Both the position numbers and the translations under genes were made by a program. Below the pieces are notes generated by a model. It did no database searches. It worked only from the letters and a program-made list of their open reading frames with translations, and had not been told where the DNA came from. A stretch of 5,179 bases of DNA from Ruminococcus sp. (GTDB taxonomy: Bacteria > Bacillota > Clostridia > Oscillospirales > Ruminococcaceae). The DNA lies in NCBI GenBank assembly GCA_014799765.1, contig JAAVHK010000099.1, positions 1 to 5,179 on the forward strand, read 5' to 3'. Positions 1 to 4,955 of the stretch are shown here, piece after piece (position 1 is the first letter of the stretch; the number at the start of each line of letters is the position of its first letter).

Positions 1-579
1 AATGAAAAACGTTGCTGTTTGTGGCTTTTAAATGCTACACCAAAAGATTTGCAGTCAATGTCAAAAGTTATTGAACGAATTAAAAATATAAAAAGAATCC
101 GCCTTAACAGTAAAAAATTGGCAACTCAGAAATTTACGGATTATCCTACACGTTTTATGGAAATTAGACAGCCTATTATTGAATATATACTTGTGCCGTC
201 TCATTCATCTGAAAACAGACGATATATCCTCATTGGCTTTGAAAATGCAGATGTGATTTGTGGAGATGCTAATAATATGCTACCTGATGCCACGTTGTAT
301 CACTTCGGAGTGCTTACCTCAAATGTCCATATGGCTTTTATAAGAGCCGTTGCAGGTAGACTTGAAATGCGATATAGATACTCTAAAGACATTGTATACA
401 ATAACTTTCCGTTCTCTGCTCCATCATCAGAGCAGAGAGAACGTATAGAACGCACTGCAAGGGCTATTTTAGATGCACGCAACTTCTACCTTATTTTGTA
501 ACCTTGCAGACCTGATGCACTGACAATGCCATCAGAGTTACGCAAGGCACATCAAACTAATGATTTCGCTGTTTTGCGA
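1..579 (+). pseudogene. C-terminal fragment of an MmeI-like (type IIG-like) DNA methyltransferase, tail frameshifted
   Basis: The reading frame is open from the left window edge to TAA at 499-501. It encodes the target-recognition and C-terminal region of a large SAM-dependent DNA methyltransferase of the MmeI/class IIG type. Visible family signatures are CLWLLNATPKDL near the start, the YILVPSHSSENRRYI segment, FGVLTSNVHMAFIRAVAGRL, RYRYSKDIVYNNFPF, and an ILDARNFY segment near the stop. The catalytic domain would lie upstream, outside the window. In this family the sequence after LDAR continues roughly as SLADLYD..MP.ELRKAHQ. Here that tail is present but broken: NLADL is read in frame 2 (500-514), then DALTMPSELRKAHQTNDFAV returns in frame 1 from 514. 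This means one indel between 490 and 497, a second (about 4 bases lost) at 514, and a stop between them. Similarity fades after about 579, so the last few dozen residues are missing. A TTG at 19 is not a real start. The upstream part may be intact, and the truncated protein could still be made. Confidence 0.82.
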
Positions 580-632
580 ACGCTCAGTTCTAAAGGAAAC
601 CCATCAGTCCATTACTTTCTTATTATATCAAA

Positions 633-681
633 ATAAGCATAGCCTGTCGCCACTGTTATCATCAGTTTGGACTATGCTTAT
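633..681. repeat. 10-bp perfect inverted repeat with 29-base centre
   Basis: ATAAGCATAG (633-642) is perfectly complementary to CTATGCTTAT (672-681). The centre can add a short ACTG/CAGT stem (652-655 with 663-666) around a 7-base loop. The repeat lies between the decayed methyltransferase tail and the terminator at 694-723. It could be an RNA hairpin, the remnant of a small mobile element, or a processing site. No function can be assigned from sequence alone. Confidence 0.5.
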
Positions 682-693
682 ATTATACCAAAG

Positions 694-723
694 GAGTTCA
701 TTCTTTCGAGTGAACTCTTTTTT
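694..723 (+). terminator. Intrinsic terminator after the methyltransferase remnant
   Basis: A 10-bp stem (GAGTTCATTC, 694-703, with GAGTGAACTC, 708-717; one G-U pair) closes a TTTC tetraloop. Six T residues follow at 718-723. The A's just upstream (690-692) could extend pairing with the T run. It is correctly placed and oriented to end plus-strand transcription coming from the methyltransferase gene, about 190 bp after its stop. Confidence 0.8.
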
Positions 724-779
724 ATGTCATCACCTCTGTTTGCTGAGATGACGAGATTTTCCAAAGGTCTGTAGGAAAC

Positions 780-805
780 CACAAATTATTGATAATAATT
801 ATGTG
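780..805. repeat. AT-rich palindrome in the intergenic region
   Basis: CACA plus AATTATT (780-790) pairs with AATAATT and TGTG (794-800, 802-805). The loop is three bases (GAT) and there is a single unpaired A at 801. The 11-bp stem has no T run, so it is not a terminator. It lies 57 bp upstream of the promoter-like sequence at 862-890 and may be a protein-binding site. AT-rich sequence gives such palindromes by chance fairly often, so confidence is modest. Confidence 0.35.
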
Positions 806-861
806 CGTTTTCGACAAATCCGGACTTTCAGAAAAATTAAGAAATTCATAAGATTTTAGTC

Positions 862-890
862 GGGACAGCATAAGGTTTTGCTGTTATAAT
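862..890 (+). promoter_or_regulatory. Predicted sigma-A promoter upstream of the two-component relic
   Basis: GGGACA (862-867, four of six matches to TTGACA) is followed by a 17-base spacer and a perfect TATAAT (885-890). An inverted repeat, ACAGCA (865-870) with TGCTGT (879-884), fills most of the space between -35 and -10, as expected of an operator. Transcription would start near 897, about 13 bases before the first codon of the response regulator fragment. No ribosome binding site follows. The promoter may therefore be a survivor of the original gene, or it may have been brought next to the fragment by deletion. Confidence 0.5.
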
Positions 891-909
891 GGTCTTGACA
901 TAAAAAATA

Positions 910-1251
910 GTGCTTTCCGCAAAGTCGGAAGACAGTGATAAGGTTTTAGGGCTGTCAATGGGTGCTGACGACTACATTACAAAACCTTACAATCCTATGG
1001 AGTTAGTCGCAAGGGTAAAATCAAATCTCCGGCGTTATCTGAGTCTCGGCTCTGCTGATACCCGAAAGAGTTCCGACAACATAGAAATAGGCGGTCTTAT
1101 TCTTGACAAAACCGCTAAACAGCTTTACGTTGACGGCGAACCGGTCAGACTTACTGCGACGGAATACAAGATTACGGAAATGCTTATGGAAAATGCAGGA
1201 CGTGTATTTTCGGCGGAGGAAATCTATTCACGTGTATGGAATAAGGTATAA
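910..1251 (+). pseudogene. Truncated OmpR-family response regulator (both ends missing)
   Basis: This 113-codon frame matches the middle of an OmpR/PhoB-type response regulator, which is normally about 225-235 residues. Residues 1-45 are the end of the receiver domain: LSAKSEDSDKVLGL, GADDYITKPYNP with the conserved Lys at 25, then ELVARV. The first ~70 residues, including the phospho-acceptor Asp, are absent, and a TAA at 901-903 blocks extension upstream. Residues 58-111 are the first half of the winged-helix DNA-binding domain (IEIGGLILD, LTATEYKITEMLMENAGRVFS, then IYSRVWN). The frame then ends KV-stop exactly where the recognition helix and wing should follow. GTG at 910 has no ribosome binding site; ATG at 958 is preceded by a weak AGGG (948-951). 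The product could neither be phosphorylated normally nor bind DNA in the usual way, so I call it a pseudogene. The TAA overlaps the next ATG by one base (TAATG). Confidence 0.8.
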
Positions 1252-1676
1252 TGGCAACTGCCGTATTCGACTACGACACAAAAGACCTTGACTATTATAT
1301 TGACGACTACGGCGTTAAAATTTACTATAAGAAAGACGGTACAACACCCGTACCGAATCCTGAAAACAATTCACGAAACGTAAATATAACGATATACCAT
1401 GATGATGAAAGTTATGTAGAAAGCTATGACGGCTATTACGACGAAAATTATAACGGCTATTACAACAGATACGGTGAATATATACAAACAACCGCTCCGA
1501 ATGCTGAAATTATTGAGGAAACTTCCACACCGGTAACAGTACCTTCAAATCTGCTTGAAAACAATGAAAACTCATATATTCTGTACAACAAGGACACGAA
1601 TGAATGGGTAGAAGTACAGAATGACTTCAAAATTTACGGCGGTGACTATACGGCAAAAGAAGTACACATGGATTAA
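1251..1676 (+). CDS. Acidic Tyr/Asp/Asn-rich protein of unknown function, possibly a relic sensor domain
   Basis: This is a 141-residue frame I do not recognise. It starts with ATG at 1251, overlapping the stop of the response regulator fragment (TAATG), with a weak AAGG at 1243-1246. The protein is acidic and rich in Tyr, Asp, Asn and Glu. It has no signal peptide, membrane segment or cysteine. Residues 59-74 hold two copies of a YxGYYxxx unit. The segment near residues 94-131 (VTVPSNLLENNENSYI, then DTNEWVEVQNDF) looks like a folded extracytoplasmic domain. Its position between a response regulator and a kinase core suggests it was once the external sensor region of the kinase, which lost its flanking membrane helices. 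The kinase fragment continues in the same frame after TAA at 1674-1676 and 12 bases, which fits that idea. Alternatively it is an unrelated insertion. An intact, expressed small gene is possible but less likely. Confidence 0.45.
   Translation: MATAVFDYDTKDLDYYIDDYGVKIYYKKDGTTPVPNPENNSRNVNITIYHDDESYVESYDGYYDENYNGYYNRYGEYIQTTAPNAEIIEETSTPVTVPSNLLENNENSYILYNKDTNEWVEVQNDFKIYGGDYTAKEVHMD
1425..1466 (+). repeat. 24-base period tandem repeat inside the Tyr-rich ORF
   Basis: Two 18-base units (1425-1442 and 1449-1466), each reading TATxACGGCTATTACxAC, are identical at 16 of 18 positions and separated by six bases. They encode YDGYYD and YNGYYN, so both differences change Asp to Asn. The period is eight codons, so the frame is kept. 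This points to a recent small duplication within the gene. Confidence 0.6.
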
Positions 1677-1688
1677 CCTACGTACACC

Positions 1689-2429
1689 ATGACGGAAAAA
1701 CAGAGCAATATTTCAAACGGTATTCAGACAGCTGTTGACAAACGTTTACAGTCGGAGAGAATGAAAACAGAACTTGTTACAAATGTTTCGCATGACCTTA
1801 AAACTCCGCTTACATCAATAATAAGCTATATAAATCTTCTTGCTATGGAAGAAGACTTGTCACCGGTTGCGAGGGATTACGTTAGAATACTTGAAAACAA
1901 GTCGGCATGTCTCAGTGAAATAGTATCTGACGTTTTTGACATCGCAAAGGCTACAAGCCGTACAGATATTAACTTAGAGATGATAGACGCAGTAATCCTT
2001 ATGGAGCAGGTTTCAGGCGATATGTCGGACAGAATAGAAGATTCGGGAAAAGAAATCAGAAAGACTGTTTCAGCAGAAAACGCTCCTGTATACGCCGACG
2101 GAAAAAGACTTTACAGAGTTTTGCAGAACGTCATTGACAATGCTTTGAAATACTCCCTCGACAACACAAGAATATATCTCACACTTACAAGAACGATTGA
2201 TACGGTAACAATAAAAATAAAAAATATATCTTCTTACGAAATAAAGTTCACGCTGACTGAACGTTTCACAAGAGGCGATGAAGCACGTACAACCGAGAGC
2301 AACGGATTAGGTCTTTCAATTGCAAAGAGTTTCACGGAGGCTTGCGGAGGAAAGTTTGAAATAACAATTGACGGAGACGTTTTCATAGCAACCGTTGAAC
2401 TCCCCATAAAAACAAAAGCGGAAGAATAA
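1689..2429 (+). pseudogene. Sensor histidine kinase catalytic core, lacking membrane and HAMP regions
   Basis: The 246-codon frame encodes the dimerisation/phosphotransfer and ATPase domains of a sensor histidine kinase. Residues 8-29 resemble the linker entering the first helix. The H-box is NVSHDLKTPLTSI, with the phospho-His at 35. The N-box is QNVIDNALKYS (146-156), followed by the F-box ERFTRGD (191-197) and the G2 box SNGLGLSIAK (204-213). Kinases of this type carry N-terminal transmembrane helices and usually a HAMP or linker, and total 400 residues or more. All of that is missing here. There is no ribosome binding site before the ATG, and an in-frame TAA lies 12 bases upstream (1674-1676). 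Two further lesions are inferred. The F-box approach (FTLTERF) is about three residues shorter than the usual FTxxExxERF. The first Gly of the G2 GxGLGL motif is Ser (204). The core could be a soluble kinase fragment, but together with the truncated regulator upstream it is more likely a relic. Confidence 0.72.
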
Positions 2430-2433
2430 CAAC

Positions 2434-2468
2434 AAAAAAACTGTCGGATAAAAACCGGCAGTTTTTTT
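2434..2468. terminator. Bidirectional intrinsic terminator between convergent units
   Basis: An 8-bp stem (ACTGTCGG, 2440-2447, with CCGGCAGT, 2455-2462; one mismatch-tolerant G-U pair) has a 7-base loop. A run of seven A's precedes it (2434-2440) and seven T's end it (2462-2468). It therefore works in both directions. It ends the kinase relic just after its stop at 2429 and ends the minus-strand operon 12 bases after the stop at 2480. Confidence 0.85.
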
Positions 2469-2479
2469 ATGGTATATAA

Positions 2480-2797
2480 TCATTTTGCAGGATATACTTG
2501 TGTACATTCATTAAGTTCAGCGTTTTCTTTCGGTGAAATATATATCTCTGCCGATTCACATAAATTATTGTTGCAGAACGTTTCTTTTTTAATTATTTCG
2601 ATTACGTCTGAAAAAGTTTCCGATGAATTTTCCGGAGCAAGCCATATTCCCAACTCTGTATCTGTTATATAGTCGTAACCGTTGTCAGTTATTCTGCCAG
2701 AAGTGATTTTTTCAATACGTTCCGGCAAAGTATAACGTATGTCCAAATCAGGATTTTTCATTTTCCGTGAATTGAGTTTAATAACAATAGTCTGCAT
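2480..2797 (-). CDS. Small hypothetical protein, last gene of the minus-strand operon
   Basis: This 105-residue soluble protein has no signal peptide or membrane segment, and I cannot assign it to a named family. It opens with a strand-like MQTIVIKLNSRKMKNPDLDIRY and continues with a Gly/Asp/Tyr turn region (ITDNGYDYITDTELGIWL, residues 36-53). A predicted helix (ETFSDVIEIIKKE) and an acidic C-terminal part (AEIYISPKENAEL) follow. The alternation suggests a compact alpha/beta fold of the size seen in small immunity or regulatory proteins, but no function is claimed. The gene begins five bases after the HAD-like gene ends. Its ribosome binding site (AGAGG, about 12 bases before ATG) lies inside that gene's end, so translation is probably coupled. 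The bidirectional terminator lies just downstream, marking it as the operon's last gene. Confidence 0.8.
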   Translation of the reverse strand: MQTIVIKLNSRKMKNPDLDIRYTLPERIEKITSGRITDNGYDYITDTELGIWLAPENSSETFSDVIEIIKKETFCNNNLCESAEIYISPKENAELNECTQVYPAK

Positions 2798-2802
2798 AAT
2801 AT

Positions 2803-3519
2803 TTACATTCCTCTCAGACAGTCAACCAGTTCCAACCAGTTTTCAAGACGGAGATGCGGAAAATCAATACTGAAAATGTCATTTTTTTCATGAATTTTGC
2901 TTGTGACAGTTCTGTCATCGTAGAAAACAGGAAACATTCCGGCATTGTGTGAACCGAATACATCAACTTCAATATCATTTCCGCAGTACCATATATTTTC
3001 CGGTAACAGACCGGACTTCCTGATAGCAAGGTCAAAAATATGTATGTCAGGTTTGCGGAAAATGTATTCACTTGTTGTCATGATAAAATCAAACTTATGT
3101 TCAGAAAAAGCGTTATTCAGACGATAAGAGAGAGCGTTTCCTGACCAACAAAGGTTACTGATAACTCCTGTACGAATACCCATTTTTCTAAGTTCGGAAA
3201 GCATATAACTGGCGTGTGGGGTCTCTACTGCTTCTGAGATACCTTTCATCATAATTCTTTCTGCCTGCTCCAACGGAATGGAAAGTTTCATATTGAAGTG
3301 TTCTATAACATATCTCAGTAACAGATGTTCGTGTATCTCAATAAGTTCACCACGAAGTCTGCGTATTTCGTCAAAAAGGTTAAGTAAATAATCGCTGAAA
3401 TCCTGCTCCGTTATGTTGTAAGGATTTTCAGAGATATAAGGATATAAAGCCTTGTTTCCGGCAGACGGACAGAAATCCGGTTCGTACATGAGAGTACCGC
3501 CGTAGTCAAAAAGTATCAT
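2803..3519 (-). CDS. HAD-superfamily hydrolase-like protein with DYGGT motif I
   Basis: This 238-residue cytoplasmic protein has a haloacid dehalogenase-like (HAD subfamily I) layout. Motif I is FDYGGTL with the nucleophile Asp5. A helical cap follows (about residues 15-100), then motif II ISN (Ser121, Asn122), motif III RKPD with Lys156, and motif IV CGNDIEVDV (Asp182, Asp186). Length and order fit the family. Motif I is unusual: the second Asp of the phosphatase signature DxDxT, which acts as general acid/base, is Gly7. HAD dehalogenases (DxYGT) and phosphonatases (DWAGT) also lack that Asp, so the substrate may not be a simple phosphate ester, or activity may be reduced. The substrate cannot be named. 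Third in the operon, 69 bp after the membrane-protein gene and 5 bp before the small gene. An upstream in-frame TAA rules out a longer N-terminus. The nearest ribosome binding site (AAAGGAG, 3543-3549) is 23 bases from ATG, which is too far and needs explanation. Confidence 0.88.
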   Translation of the reverse strand: MILFDYGGTLMYEPDFCPSAGNKALYPYISENPYNITEQDFSDYLLNLFDEIRRLRGELIEIHEHLLLRYVIEHFNMKLSIPLEQAERIMMKGISEAVETPHASYMLSELRKMGIRTGVISNLCWSGNALSYRLNNAFSEHKFDFIMTTSEYIFRKPDIHIFDLAIRKSGLLPENIWYCGNDIEVDVFGSHNAGMFPVFYDDRTVTSKIHEKNDIFSIDFPHLRLENWLELVDCLRGM

Positions 3520-3542
3520 TTCAGGTTTTTCAAAACAAACAT
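3516..3542 (-). promoter_or_regulatory. Ribosome binding site and possible leader minigene before the HAD-like gene
   Basis: The strong AAAGGAG (3543-3549) lies 23 bases upstream of the HAD-like ATG. Between them is a short frame, ATG (3542) or better-spaced TTG (3533, nine bases from the ribosome binding site), ending in TGA at 3516-3518. It encodes at most MFVLKNLK. Its TGA overlaps the gene's ATG as ATGA, the classic coupled stop-start. So a minigene may feed ribosomes to the HAD-like gene. Alternatively, a one-base loss in the A-run split an original N-terminus that read MFVLKNLKMILFDYGGT. Confidence 0.35.
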
Positions 3543-3588
3543 CTCCTTTTATTTATGATTGTATCAGTGTTTCAGAAAACTAAGCAGG

Positions 3589-4236
3589 TCATTTTCTTAT
3601 TTTTTTCTTTTGGAGTTGTCGTATGATAAATATTATTAATAATATTAAAAACAACAGAACAGATACAAAAAATATTGTTATACATATAATTGTTGTAAAC
3701 GGATTTATTCCGAAAATACGCAGTATGAGATGATTATTGTTGACAATGAATGCATATGGCTTTTTAGCGTTATATTGCACTGAAAATTTATCTGTTATTT
3801 CAAGGATATTTCCGTTTGCGTCAACGTACACCGCTTTGAAATTTTTATATTTTTTATAAATATTATCAATGGTATCAGTAAAATATATATTTCCATCATA
3901 TACTTCCATTGTCCGTACGTACTCAGTATGTAACGAAAGACTAGAATAACCATTATCATTATACTGAGCGATTTGACTGTTTTTGTCAATAAACAAAGGT
4001 TTATTTTCACCGTCTTCCATGTACCATAAAGGCGGATTTGTAAAATCCACATAGCTGTCATTGTTTTTATTTAACGGTACTAAAATATCAATATATGCAG
4101 TATTTTCGGGAGTATTATCAGTGTATAAATAAATCTGACATGGGTCAAAATCAAGTGCGTATACCTGAAAGGTAGTACAGAAAACTGTCACAATCGACAA
4201 AACTATACACACTAAAGTTTTAATTAAAGTATTCAT
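3589..4236 (-). CDS. Secreted, C-terminally membrane-anchored protein of unknown function
   Basis: This 215-residue protein has clear topology. Residues 1-27 are a signal peptide: a Lys near the start, a hydrophobic core (LVCIVLSIVTVFC), and a likely cleavage site after VYA. An extracellular domain spans about residues 28-178 and contains IYLYTDNTPENTAYIDILVP, a segment around NPPLWYME, IAQYNDNGYSSLSLH, and YAFIVNNNHLILRIFGI next to the membrane. A transmembrane helix (about 180-205, very Ile/Phe/Leu-rich) is followed by a basic cytoplasmic tail (RQLQKKKIRK). This is a type I membrane protein with its domain facing outside. I have seen this layout in uncharacterised ruminococcal proteins but know no function. 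The gene starts 17 bp after the DUF4291 gene ends and shows no clear ribosome binding site, so its translation probably depends on coupling to that gene. Base composition is more AT-rich than its neighbours. Confidence 0.85.
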   Translation of the reverse strand: MNTLIKTLVCIVLSIVTVFCTTFQVYALDFDPCQIYLYTDNTPENTAYIDILVPLNKNNDSYVDFTNPPLWYMEDGENKPLFIDKNSQIAQYNDNGYSSLSLHTEYVRTMEVYDGNIYFTDTIDNIYKKYKNFKAVYVDANGNILEITDKFSVQYNAKKPYAFIVNNNHLILRIFGINPFTTIICITIFFVSVLLFLILLIIFIIRQLQKKKIRK

Positions 4237-4253
4237 ATTATGTTTATTTCATG

Positions 4254-4832
4254 TCAAGCCTGTTGCGGATTTTTTTTGTCGTTTACAGGATATAACCTCT
4301 CAGACGGCAATTCATTAATATTTAACTGTCTTTTTTTGCGACGTTCATTCCATTTGCGGACGGTCGGGGTCAAATCCTCAATTTTATAGATTCCGTTGTC
4401 AAGAAAATCCCTCATTGCCTCCCCTTTTATTCCTATCTGTATTGCGTAACGATTTATGGGTGTGCCGTTCAAAGACCTGTCGGAATCCCACTGACAGTAT
4501 ACATCAGTGTTTTTAAAACGCTTTTCCCATTCGTTGCCGTCAAACATCATAGAGTCCGGAGAAGTCAGTATAGCTTTTTCAAGCATTCTGTTAAAAAAAT
4601 CACGATGTACGTCTACAGCAAGTATGCACTCCTGATTTTTCTTAGTCCCCCAGTTGGAACGGTACATCAGCCAAAGAAATGACGGTTTAATCCAAGTCAT
4701 TCGGTTGGTGTTGAAACTGTTCCCGAAATTCTGTAATCTGACTGCTTCCTCAGCTATAGTGGAGTTGTAAGCCTGATATATGCGGATATACTTTTTGTTA
4801 TATGATGCGAAAACTTCCTTTACATATTCCAT
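4254..4832 (-). CDS. DUF4291 family protein
   Basis: This 192-residue soluble protein matches the DUF4291 family (Pfam PF14124 from memory), found in bacteria and some eukaryotes and usually about 190-230 residues. Diagnostic segments, in order, are IYQAYNSTIAEEAV (18-31), the hallmark RMTWIKPSFLWLMYRSNWG (44-62), ECILAVDVHRDFF (68-80), QWDSDRS (114-120), and YAIQIGIKGEAMRDFLD (129-145), then IEDLTPTVRKW. All key blocks are present, so the protein looks complete. The biochemical role of the family is unknown to me. The start is well supported: AGGTG lies five bases before ATG, and a near-perfect promoter lies 33-61 bases upstream. It is the first gene of a four-gene minus-strand operon. It is divergent from the gene at 4956, whose promoter is a mirror image of its own. 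Confidence 0.9.
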   Translation of the reverse strand: MEYVKEVFASYNKKYIRIYQAYNSTIAEEAVRLQNFGNSFNTNRMTWIKPSFLWLMYRSNWGTKKNQECILAVDVHRDFFNRMLEKAILTSPDSMMFDGNEWEKRFKNTDVYCQWDSDRSLNGTPINRYAIQIGIKGEAMRDFLDNGIYKIEDLTPTVRKWNERRKKRQLNINELPSERLYPVNDKKNPQQA

Positions 4833-4864
4833 AACGTCACCTGCTTTATTTATATTACAGAAAA

Positions 4865-4893
4865 ATTATACCATGTTATATATAAAAAGTCAA
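4865..4893 (-). promoter_or_regulatory. Strong sigma-A promoter for the DUF4291 operon
   Basis: Read on the minus strand, TTGACT (4893-4888) is followed by a 17-base spacer and a perfect TATAAT (4870-4865). The predicted transcript starts about 4858, giving a leader of about 25 bases with AGGTG before the ATG at 4832. ACATGG sits directly upstream of the -10 box, and the divergent promoter has the same bases at the same place. Confidence 0.88.
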
Positions 4894-4899
4894 TATTAT

Positions 4900-4928
4900 T
4901 TGACGTTTTGCTGTAAACATGGTATAAT
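4900..4928 (+). promoter_or_regulatory. Strong sigma-A promoter for the divergent gene at 4956
   Basis: TTGACG (4900-4905), a 17-base spacer and a perfect TATAAT (4923-4928) drive rightward transcription, starting about 4935. GGAGG (4945-4949) then lies six bases before the ATG at 4956. The two -35 boxes of the divergent promoters are separated by only six bases (4894-4899), so polymerases at both would interfere sterically and one bound regulator could control both. Confidence 0.88.
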
Positions 4929-4955
4929 AAAGTTACTTATTAACGGAGGTAAAAA

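Larger units (their letters stand above)
4865..4928. repeat. 64-bp inverted repeat made of mirrored divergent promoters
   Basis: Two 29-base arms (4865-4893 and 4900-4928) flank a 6-base centre, TATTAT, with exact symmetry. The outer 13 bases (ATTATACCATGTT with AACATGGTATAAT) match perfectly. The inner ten match at nine positions, and 22 of 29 match overall. Eleven of the matches fall outside the -10 and -35 hexamers, so promoter consensus alone does not explain the symmetry. Confidence 0.8.

Noticed and set aside
634..723. Possible tracrRNA (AAGCATAG-like anti-repeat plus terminator)
   Set aside because: No CRISPR repeats or Cas9 sequence are present, and the short resemblance to known type II repeats is too weak.
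560..751. 63-codon plus-strand reading frame
   Set aside because: It overlaps the methyltransferase tail in another frame and runs through the inverted repeat and terminator stem; no ribosome binding site and no protein-like composition.
895..900. Perfect TTGACA -35 hexamer
   Set aside because: Nothing resembling a -10 box lies 16-18 bases downstream (the area around 917-924 reads GC-containing coding sequence), so it is treated as chance; the promoter at 862-890 fits better.
1662..1687. GTACAC present twice 20 bases apart at the junction between the Tyr-rich ORF and the kinase core
   Set aside because: It could be a deletion microhomology, but six bases are too few to claim without the intact locus.
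2469..2672. Plus-strand frame opposite the small hypothetical gene
   Set aside because: It is antisense to the 2480-2797 gene, which has a better start, coupling and composition, and it begins inside the terminator's flank.
3550..3585. Possible internal promoter before the HAD-like gene (TACAAT on the minus strand)
   Set aside because: No acceptable -35 hexamer at 16-18 bases; too weak to list as a feature.
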